8,008 bases of DNA from Archaeoglobi archaeon (GTDB lineage: Archaea; Halobacteriota; Archaeoglobi; Archaeoglobales; Archaeoglobaceae), in assembly GCA_029259455.1 (NCBI GenBank), contig JAPDIT010000070.1:1-8008 (forward strand). Reading direction: 5' to 3'. The notes beneath the pieces are model-generated. The model worked only from the letters and a program-made list of their open reading frames with translations. It searched no databases and had not been told where the DNA came from. Shown here piece by piece: positions 1 to 5,324 of this stretch. A program made the position numbers and the translations under genes. The number at the start of each line of letters is the position of its first letter. Position 1 is the first letter of the stretch.

Positions 1-1
1 C

Positions 2-100
2 ATGAGCCTGAACTTTGATGAACTGGAGACTCCCTATCAGGCTTTTTTGAGGAAGTTGCCTGCTGAAAGGGGTTTTGAGTATAGCAGGGTGGTTGTTTGA
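2..100 (+). CDS. C-terminal end of an unidentified protein (partial)
   Basis: An open frame runs from the left edge to a TGA at 98-100 and encodes 32 residues. It begins at an ATG at base 2, which may be an internal methionine or the true start of a very small gene; the window edge prevents a decision. The peptide includes the segment LETPYQAFLRKLPAERG and ends in a hydrophobic RVVV. I do not recognise a family. The composition, mixed charged and hydrophobic with no low-complexity run, is compatible with the tail of a folded protein. The gene lies 96 bases upstream of cetZ. A promoter separates the two, so it is probably not in the same transcript. Reading this as real coding sequence is inference from frame openness alone. 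Confidence 0.45.
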   Translation: MSLNFDELETPYQAFLRKLPAERGFEYSRVVV

Positions 101-143
101 AGAGTGAAATTATTTCGGGATATCACAACCTAAAAGTTTGGGG

Positions 144-190
144 GAAAAAGGTTTAAATAAAAAGGACATTAAATCTTAGCGTCGAGGTGA
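144..190 (+). promoter_or_regulatory. cetZ promoter (BRE/TATA) and ribosome binding site
   Basis: An A-rich BRE-like stretch (gaaaaag, 144-150) precedes a good archaeal TATA box (tttaaataa, 152-160). With normal archaeal spacing, transcription would begin near 180-182, giving a leader of about 15 bases. That leader holds a Shine-Dalgarno sequence (gaggtga, 184-190) six bases before the ATG at 197. It is the only gene start in the window with both a clear TATA box and a strong ribosome binding site. Confidence 0.75.
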
Positions 191-196
191 TATTAA

Positions 197-1372
197 ATGA
201 GATTCTTCATGATCGGATTCGGACAGGCTGGAGGAAAGATACTGGACATGTTTATCGAGAATGAGAAAATGAGAGGTTCAAATATCAGGATGAGATGGCT
301 TGCGATAAACTCTGCAAGAACAGATTTAATGGGCTTGAAACACGTTCCCGTTCAGGATCGCATTCTAATCGGTCAGACCATCGTTAAGGGGCATGGAGTT
401 GGAACTGACAACAAGCTGGGTGCGAAAGTTGCTCAGGAGGACATCGAGACAATTCTGAACGCAATAGATGAGAGAGGTACGCACGACATGGACGCTTTCC
501 TGATTATTGCGGGTCTCGGTGGAGGGACGGGGAGTGGTGGTGCACCAGTCCTCGCCAAATACCTGTCCAAGATGTATTCGGAACCCGTTTACGCTGTTGG
601 AATTCTTCCAGCCCCTGAAGAGGGGAAGCTTTACTCCCTCAATGCTGCGAGAAGTATGATCTCCATACTGAAGTACGTTGACAATTTGATTCTCGTGGAC
701 AATGGAGCGTGGAAGTTTGAGGGCATGAGTCTTAAAGAATCATTTGCGAAGATTAACGAAGAGGTTGTCAGAAGGCTTGCTTTACTGGCAAGGGCGGGAG
801 AACCGATTGAGGAGGATGCTGTTGGAGAAATGGTTGTTGATAGCAGCGAAGTTGTGAACACCCTCCGCGGTGGAGGGATTTCATCGATCGGTTATGCAAC
901 AACTCTTGCCGAATCGGCTGAGAAAAAGAAGAAGGGTTTCGGACTTTTTGGCAAGAAAGAAGAGGAAGAACTTGAGGCTCTGGAGAATGATAAGCCGATG
1001 AAAATTGCCACCCTCGTAAGAAGGGCTGCACTTGGAAGATTAACTGTGCCGTGCAACATTCACAGTGCGGAAAGAGCCTTAATCCTCGTCGCTGGCCCAC
1101 CTGAACATCTTGACAGAAAGGGGCTTGAGAAGGCTAAGATCTGGCTTGAGGAGCAGATTGCAGGTGTGGAAGTTAGGGCTGGAGACTACCCAACAAAGAG
1201 GACTAAGTACGTTGCAGCTCTAGTCCTTCTAGCGAACGTTACGGACATTCCAAGGGTTAAGGAACTGCAGAGACTCGCAGCGGCGGCAAAAGAAGAAGTA
1301 GAGGAAGCAGAGAAAATGAGAATGGCAAAAACAATAGAATTATTCGATGAAGACATAGAACCGCTGATCTGA
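197..1372 (+). CDS. cetZ: CetZ family tubulin-like GTPase
   Basis: This 391-residue protein belongs to the CetZ branch of the FtsZ/tubulin superfamily, cytoskeletal GTPases that control cell shape and motility in haloarchaea. The GTP-binding T1 loop (GFGQAGGK, residues 7-14) has the CetZ form. The tubulin signature GGGTGSG is at 108-114. The T7 loop VVDSSEVVNTL is at 213-223, with Asp215 and Glu218 in the places that drive GTP hydrolysis across the subunit interface; from memory, Glu218 is also the number of this residue in Haloferax volcanii CetZ1. Blocks such as LIGQ..VKGHGVG (57-69), GGAPVLAKYL (114-123) and AGPPEHLDRKG (299-309) align with haloarchaeal CetZ1 as I remember it. A lysine- then glutamate-rich insert (about 240-265) sits where CetZs vary, near the M-loop. 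A charged helix (about 353-377) leads to an acidic tail ending IEPLI. The start is set by the ribosome binding site. The stop overlaps the ubiX start. Canonical FtsZ is unlikely, given the CetZ-type T1 and T7 loops. Confidence 0.93.
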   Translation: MRFFMIGFGQAGGKILDMFIENEKMRGSNIRMRWLAINSARTDLMGLKHVPVQDRILIGQTIVKGHGVGTDNKLGAKVAQEDIETILNAIDERGTHDMDAFLIIAGLGGGTGSGGAPVLAKYLSKMYSEPVYAVGILPAPEEGKLYSLNAARSMISILKYVDNLILVDNGAWKFEGMSLKESFAKINEEVVRRLALLARAGEPIEEDAVGEMVVDSSEVVNTLRGGGISSIGYATTLAESAEKKKKGFGLFGKKEEEELEALENDKPMKIATLVRRAALGRLTVPCNIHSAERALILVAGPPEHLDRKGLEKAKIWLEEQIAGVEVRAGDYPTKRTKYVAALVLLANVTDIPRVKELQRLAAAAKEEVEEAEKMRMAKTIELFDEDIEPLI

Positions 1373-1920
1373 TGAGATTTGTCGTAGCTTTAACGGGAGC
1401 ATCAGGGCAAATACTTGGAATACGACTCATCGAGAAGCTGATAGAGCTTGGAGCCGAGGTTTACGCAGTAGCCTCTTCAGCAGCCAAAATAACTCTGAAG
1501 ATGGAGACTGACTACGATGAGGGCTATGTGAGGGAGATTGCCACCAAGTACTACGATGAAGATGAAATTGCTGCACCATTTGCCAGTGGAAGCTTCAGGT
1601 ATAACGGAATGGCCATCGTTCCTTGTAGTGTTAAAACAGCCTCATCCATTGCCTATGGCATAGCCGACAACCTGATAACGAGGGCGGCTGACGTTACACT
1701 GAAAGAAAAGAGGAGACTCGTTTTAGCCGTTAGAGAAGCACCACTCCACACAGGACATCTGAGAGCACTAACAACTCTTTCTGAGATGGGAGCGGTAATT
1801 TTTCCGCCTGTTCTCTCCTTTTATACCAAGCCGAAGAGTTTGGATGATATGGTTGACCACACTGTTTCACGGATAATTGAGCTGCTTGGTGTTGATGTGG
1901 ATTACAGTAGGTGGGGATAA
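1372..1920 (+). CDS. ubiX: UbiX-family flavin prenyltransferase
   Basis: UbiX joins a dimethylallyl group to FMN and makes prenylated FMN, the cofactor of UbiD-type reversible decarboxylases. The 182-residue length is typical. Visible family features are the flavin-binding TGASG (8-12) after the first strand, ASGSF (71-75), PCSVKTASSIAYG (84-96), the basic LKEKRR (110-115), REAPLH (121-126) with the conserved Arg-Glu pair, and FPPVLSFYTKP (144-154) near the C-terminus. The ATG shares its A with the cetZ TGA (TGATG), and I see no good ribosome binding site, so translation probably depends on cetZ by termination-reinitiation. No ubiD gene is in the window, so the client decarboxylase must be elsewhere. 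The enzyme is expected to be a cytosolic dodecamer, as known for the family. Other flavoproteins of the same fold, such as phosphopantothenoylcysteine decarboxylase, are less likely because of the SVKTASSIAYG and REAP motifs. Confidence 0.93.
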   Translation: MRFVVALTGASGQILGIRLIEKLIELGAEVYAVASSAAKITLKMETDYDEGYVREIATKYYDEDEIAAPFASGSFRYNGMAIVPCSVKTASSIAYGIADNLITRAADVTLKEKRRLVLAVREAPLHTGHLRALTTLSEMGAVIFPPVLSFYTKPKSLDDMVDHTVSRIIELLGVDVDYSRWG

Positions 1921-1940
1921 AAAGAAAAACGTTTTTCTTT
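1921..1940. promoter_or_regulatory. Perfect 20-base palindrome between ubiX and the thiolase gene
   Basis: Directly after the ubiX stop codon, aaagaaaaac is followed by its exact reverse complement gtttttcttt with no spacer. The right arm is T-rich and could end the cetZ-ubiX transcript, as archaeal termination favours T-tracts. The site also lies about 20-39 bases before the thiolase ATG, where its TATA box would be, and I see no better TATA box in this 39-base gap. A dimeric regulator could therefore bind here and control the thiolase. Terminator and operator are both possible; the perfect symmetry is seen, the role is inferred. Confidence 0.5.
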
Positions 1941-1959
1941 AACGACTACAAGCTCTTGC

Positions 1960-3234
1960 ATGGCAGTTATTGTAGGTGCTGCAAGAACTCCTGTGGGCAG
2001 ATTCGGTGGCAGTTTAAAAGACCTAACAGCGTACGAGCTAGGAAGCATTGCGATTAAGGGTCTGCTGAAAAAGCTTGAGGTCGCCCCAAAGCCAACTCCG
2101 GAGTCAGTAGAATTTTATCCTGAGAAGCTGGAGAAAGGCAGGATTGAGCTTGAATCCGCATACGACTATGATGGAATTGAGCTGGAAATTGACGAGGTTA
2201 TTATGGGAAATGTTCTGCAGGCTGCTCAGGGGCAAAATCCAGCAAGGCAGGCTGCAATTCTTGCCGGAATTCCGAAAGAGATTCCAGCTTACACCGTCAA
2301 CAAGGTTTGTGCGAGCGGTCTCAAGGCTATAGCTTTAGCCTATCACTCCATAATGGCGGGAGATGCCAAAGCAATCATTGCTGGAGGAATGGAGAGTATG
2401 AGTAACGCCCCATATGGTTTGCCAAAAGCGAGGTGGGGTTACAGGATGTCAATTACAGCCAAAGACGAGCTTCTCGACCTAATGGTCTACGATGGCCTCT
2501 GGGAGAAATTCTACGGTTACCATATGGGGATTACGGCCGAGAATATAGCAGAAAGGTACGGAATAACCAGGGAGGAGCAGGATAAGCTGGCTTACGAGAG
2601 TCACATGAGAGCTGTGAGGGCGATAGACGAGGGAAAGTTCGCTCAGGAAATTGTGCCGGTGGAAGTCAAGCAGAAGAAAGGGACAGTTGTAGTGGACACG
2701 GATGAGCACCCACGCAGAGACACAAGCCTTGAGAAACTTGCAAAGCTGCCTCCAGTTTTCAAGAAGGATGGGGCTGTGACTGCAGGAAATGCGAGCGGAG
2801 TCAATGACGGTGCAGCGGCAGTTCTGGTTATGGACGAGAAGTATGCAAAAGAAGCTGGCTTGGAGCCGAAGGTTAGGATAAAGGCAGTAGCTTCCGCTGC
2901 CATCGACCCGGCATACATGGGGCTTGGGCCAATTCCCGCCATAAGAAAAGTTTTGAAGAAAGCTGGACTTGAGATTGAGGACATAGGGCTGATTGAACTC
3001 AACGAGGCTTTTGCCGCCCAGGCTTTGGCCTGCATAAAGGAGCTGAAGCTTGATTTGGAGAAAACGAACGTCAACGGTAGCGGTATCTCGCTGGGCCATC
3101 CAATTGGCTGTACTGGAGCGAGGATAACCACAACGCTGATCTATGAAATGGAGAGAAGGGGTGTGGATTACGGTTTAGCATCGCTCTGCATCGGTGGAGG
3201 GCAGGGGATGGCCATGATTGTTGAGAGGGTCTAA
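1960..3234 (+). CDS. Acetyl-CoA acetyltransferase (thiolase family)
   Basis: This 424-residue thiolase cleaves 3-ketoacyl-CoA or condenses two acyl-CoAs. The catalytic set is complete: Cys117 in NKVCASG (114-120) is the acyl-carrying nucleophile, NEAF (348-351) and His380 in GHPIG (379-383) shape the oxyanion hole and activate the cysteine, and Cys410 in SLCIGGGQG (408-416) is the acid/base. AGNASGVNDGAAA (275-287) is also typical. The Cys-His-Cys set separates it from SCP2-like archaeal thiolases of the mevalonate route, and no HMG-CoA synthase or DUF35 gene is adjacent. It is longer than the usual 390 or so residues because of an insertion of about 35-40 residues (roughly 39-77) between the first helices and the strand DEVIMGNV. 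The start at 1960 leaves the family N-terminus AVIVGAARTPVG right after Met; no Shine-Dalgarno is visible, so the message may be leaderless. It probably serves fatty-acid beta-oxidation or acetoacetyl-CoA metabolism. Archaeoglobus carries many paralogues, so the substrate is not settled. Confidence 0.92.
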   Translation: MAVIVGAARTPVGRFGGSLKDLTAYELGSIAIKGLLKKLEVAPKPTPESVEFYPEKLEKGRIELESAYDYDGIELEIDEVIMGNVLQAAQGQNPARQAAILAGIPKEIPAYTVNKVCASGLKAIALAYHSIMAGDAKAIIAGGMESMSNAPYGLPKARWGYRMSITAKDELLDLMVYDGLWEKFYGYHMGITAENIAERYGITREEQDKLAYESHMRAVRAIDEGKFAQEIVPVEVKQKKGTVVVDTDEHPRRDTSLEKLAKLPPVFKKDGAVTAGNASGVNDGAAAVLVMDEKYAKEAGLEPKVRIKAVASAAIDPAYMGLGPIPAIRKVLKKAGLEIEDIGLIELNEAFAAQALACIKELKLDLEKTNVNGSGISLGHPIGCTGARITTTLIYEMERRGVDYGLASLCIGGGQGMAMIVERV

Positions 3235-3268
3235 TTTTTTAAAAGTGTTTTTTAATTTTTAAAAATAT
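3235..3268. terminator. AT-rich two-way terminator between convergent genes
   Basis: The 34 bases between the thiolase stop and the lipoprotein-gene stop are almost pure A/T. T-runs read on the plus strand (3235-3240, 3248-3253, 3256-3260) suit termination of the thiolase. A-runs (3240-3244, 3261-3265) give T-tracts on the minus strand for the other gene. A 12-base palindrome (atttttaaaaat, 3255-3266) lies inside. There is no GC-rich stem, in keeping with archaeal T-tract termination. Confidence 0.6.
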
Positions 3269-4168
3269 TTAAGAAAAACTAAACCTCACATACTGAAACC
3301 CTTGAGTTCCCGCAAATAGACACTGACCATTATAGGCAAGATTCCTGATTTTGAGAGTTAATAGTCCGCCGTTTACTGCAGTCAACGTGACGTATCCTTT
3401 TTTGACCTCATCAAGTGTCGTGTAGAAAACACCGTCGCCATACGTTGTAGAAACACCACCCCTTGTTCCAGTCATCTTCTCCCACTTTCCGTTCGTAAAC
3501 ATAAAGGCCAGAGCTGCGACTTGACAGGAAAAGGTAGGATCTTTTGCCTCCACAAGTATTTCATCATTTGCCGGACTCTCGAATTTTACAGCTCTCCCAT
3601 TTTCGAGGTAAAACAGCATGCCAGTTCCAGCAGTCTCCTTCCTATAGGATTTGTCAAGGATTGCTGTGAAGAACAGCCTGTTCTGATAAACTGCGAGGGA
3701 AACGACAAGGTATTTCCCATTGTCTATCTCCGAGTATCCGGTGTAAACCTTCTCCCAGGTTTTTCCGCCGTCACCACTCTTCCAGATTCCCTTATTGGAA
3801 GCGGCATATATCCAGCCTTCGTACTCCTTCACGTCGTAGAAGTGGACATCAACAAAGTCATTCTGGTTTACAATCTCCCAGCTTTTACCACCATCTTCGC
3901 TCCTCCATACTCCGGAAAATCCATGAGAAACGAACAGTATTCCGTTCACAGACCTGATTACGTGCATGTCTCCTCCGTCCAACCCTTTAAGCTGAGTCCA
4001 AATACCCGAAACTTTATACTTCTCTGCCTTTTCAGGTTGTGATGGTTTTGGGTAAGGTGGTTTTGGCTTTAAAACCTTTTCCGGCTTTTCGTGAGGCGAA
4101 ACGCATCCGGCTGCTGAAAAAACGAGCGCTGTAACAAGTACAACCAAGATGCATCTCACCATTTGCAT
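3269..4168 (-). CDS. Secreted lipoprotein with BNR/Asp-box beta-propeller domain
   Basis: This 299-residue exported protein has an N-terminal signal: basic MQMVRC, a hydrophobic core (about 7-20) and a lipobox-like SAAGC with Cys22 as the likely lipid-attachment site. A proline- and lysine-rich spacer (about 27-52, repeated KP and PK pairs) follows, then an all-beta domain. Two Asp-box motifs (SEDGGKSW, 90-97; SGDGGKTW, 131-138) mark adjacent blades of a sialidase/sortilin/Ycf48-type propeller. The later sequence (150-299) has strand-like blocks but degenerate or absent Asp-boxes. The mature part has two further cysteines (215, 283), which could form a disulfide outside the cell. The frame stays open upstream to 4393, but that extension looks non-native and covers the neighbour's start. 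The ATG at 4168 precedes an ideal signal peptide and lies 25 bases from a TATA box; the ATG at 4162 is an alternative. No partner genes are present and the ligand is unknown. A hydrolytic role is not supported: Asp-boxes are structural. Confidence 0.8.
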   Translation of the reverse strand: MQMVRCILVVLVTALVFSAAGCVSPHEKPEKVLKPKPPYPKPSQPEKAEKYKVSGIWTQLKGLDGGDMHVIRSVNGILFVSHGFSGVWRSEDGGKSWEIVNQNDFVDVHFYDVKEYEGWIYAASNKGIWKSGDGGKTWEKVYTGYSEIDNGKYLVVSLAVYQNRLFFTAILDKSYRKETAGTGMLFYLENGRAVKFESPANDEILVEAKDPTFSCQVAALAFMFTNGKWEKMTGTRGGVSTTYGDGVFYTTLDEVKKGYVTLTAVNGGLLTLKIRNLAYNGQCLFAGTQGFQYVRFSFS

Positions 4169-4188
4169 GATCTTAATTGTAAATGATA

Positions 4189-4203
4189 ATTTATATCTTT
4201 TAC
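4189..4203 (-). promoter_or_regulatory. Promoter of the lipoprotein gene (TATA/BRE, leaderless)
   Basis: On the minus strand, gtaaaag leads into atataaat (4196 down to 4189), a strong archaeal TATA box. Its centre is about 25 bases before the ATG at 4168, so transcription should begin at or next to the start codon. This supports that start over upstream in-frame ATGs. No Shine-Dalgarno is present. Confidence 0.7.
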
Positions 4204-4204
4204 C

Positions 4205-4223
4205 GAAACAAAAGCTATAAGTA
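4205..4223 (+). promoter_or_regulatory. Promoter of the Mer-like gene (TATA/BRE, leaderless)
   Basis: gaaacaaaag followed by tataagta (4216-4223) fits BRE plus TATA. The TATA centre is about 25 bases before the ATG at 4245, so the message should be leaderless. The two TATA boxes of this 76-base divergent region are only about 20 bases apart, so assembly at one promoter may hinder the other. Confidence 0.65.
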
Positions 4224-4244
4224 ATTAAAAACTCGTTTTTGACC

Positions 4245-5288
4245 ATGAGCGTCAAGTTCGGAATGCTCCTGTCCCCACCAATGCCCACGCTTGACAAAGT
4301 TATGAAGATTGCCCAACAGGCTGAGGAAAGTGGTATGTTTTCCCTGACCATTCCAGACCACACTTTAATGGTCCCTCCGGGCTTTACACCCAATGCCCTT
4401 TCACTGCTTTCAGCCTTGGCCGTTAAAACTTCGAGAGCAATTATAGGAACAGGTGTTACAGATGTTGTTCGCTATCATCCTTCCGTTCTGGCTCAGATCA
4501 TGGCGACCATAGACCACCTCTCTCTTGGAAGAGCTTTTCTCGGTCTTGGAGCTGGAGAGGCGATGAACATTAAACCCTTCGGAATAGAGTGGAAAATGCC
4601 GTACACTACGCTGAGAGAGGGAATAGAGGTCATGAAGAAGCTCTGGACTGGAGAGAAGTTCAGCTATGATGGAAAGAAGTTCAAATTCAAGGATGCTTTT
4701 CTCCAAATAAAACCAATTCAAAAGACGATTCCCATTTACTTGGGGGCAAATGGACCCAAGACGAGGGAGCTGGCAGGAGAGATGTGTGAAGGATGGATGC
4801 CAATCACCGAAACACCGAAGACTTACAGGGAGAATCTCAGGGATGTTGAACGCGGTTGTGAAAAGGCTGGAAGAAAGGTTGAGGAGATCGATACAGCTCT
4901 GCAGATTTACACTGCAGTAGATCCTTCATTTGAGAAGGCGATGGAGAGGGCAAAGCGGTACAGCGGTGTAATCGTTTCTGCAGTAGAGAAGGCTGAACAG
5001 GCTGGATACAACCTCGAATTGCCCGAAGGAGTTTCCAAAAAGTTCTACTTCGAACAGCTCCTTCTTGACGATGCAATGCTCATGGAATTTATAAAGCTGT
5101 CATCTCTTGTTACTGAAGAGATGATAAGAGACTTCTTTATAGTAGGTACACCTGAAGACTGCGAGGAGAAAATAGAGGAATTCATAAAGGCTGAGGTCAA
5201 GCACTTCATACTCATAAACGTTGGCCCAGACCCCAAATACGTTCTCAGGGTTTATGCGGAGAGAATCATCCCGGCGTTTTCTGAGTGA
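4245..5288 (+). CDS. F420-dependent luciferase-like oxidoreductase, Mer paralogue
   Basis: This 347-residue protein is of the bacterial-luciferase-like (LLM) TIM-barrel superfamily, in the F420-using group that includes methylene-tetrahydromethanopterin reductase (Mer) and F420-dependent dehydrogenases. Family marks are the N-terminal strand KFGMLLSP (4-11), IPDHT (36-40), the GTGVTD turn (68-73) where Mer-type enzymes carry a cofactor-contacting loop, LGRAFLGLGAGE (94-105), FGIEW (112-116), IYLGANGPK (164-172), CEGWMP (181-186) and the C-terminal GTPEDCEEKIEEF (301-313). It is slightly longer than true Mer (about 320-330 residues as I recall), and its active-site neighbourhood (HTLMVPPG, 39-46) differs from the Mer sequence I remember. 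I therefore treat it as a paralogue whose substrate is not known; annotation as Mer would be transfer by family. A TTG six bases upstream (4239) could extend it by two residues, but the ATG fits the TATA spacing. It stands alone, 36 bases before rfcL. Confidence 0.8.
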   Translation: MSVKFGMLLSPPMPTLDKVMKIAQQAEESGMFSLTIPDHTLMVPPGFTPNALSLLSALAVKTSRAIIGTGVTDVVRYHPSVLAQIMATIDHLSLGRAFLGLGAGEAMNIKPFGIEWKMPYTTLREGIEVMKKLWTGEKFSYDGKKFKFKDAFLQIKPIQKTIPIYLGANGPKTRELAGEMCEGWMPITETPKTYRENLRDVERGCEKAGRKVEEIDTALQIYTAVDPSFEKAMERAKRYSGVIVSAVEKAEQAGYNLELPEGVSKKFYFEQLLLDDAMLMEFIKLSSLVTEEMIRDFFIVGTPEDCEEKIEEFIKAEVKHFILINVGPDPKYVLRVYAERIIPAFSE

Positions 5289-5304
5289 GATAAAGTGATA
5301 TACT
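5289..5304 (+). promoter_or_regulatory. Probable rfcL promoter
   Basis: gataaag (5289-5295) then gatatact (5297-5304) resembles BRE plus TATA, centred about 25 bases before the rfcL ATG at 5325. A weak Shine-Dalgarno-like taagg (5316-5320) lies just before the start. Both own-promoter and read-through from the upstream oxidoreductase gene are possible. Confidence 0.5.
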
Positions 5305-5324
5305 TTTGGGACGAGTAAGGTTCA

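Noticed and set aside
2479..3131. Two long minus-strand open frames (162 and 206 codons) opposite the thiolase
   Set aside because: The plus strand encodes a complete thiolase with all catalytic motifs. The minus-strand frames are low-complexity mirror reading with no motif, promoter or ribosome binding site.
3521..4042. Plus-strand open frame of 173 codons opposite the lipoprotein gene
   Set aside because: No recognisable domain. The minus strand reads as a coherent lipoprotein with Asp-boxes.
4169..4393. In-frame extension of the lipoprotein gene upstream to an ATG at 4393 (75 more residues)
   Set aside because: It would run through the divergent promoters and the start of the oxidoreductase gene, and bury a perfect signal peptide and lipobox. 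The extension has no family character, and TATA spacing points to the ATG at 4168.
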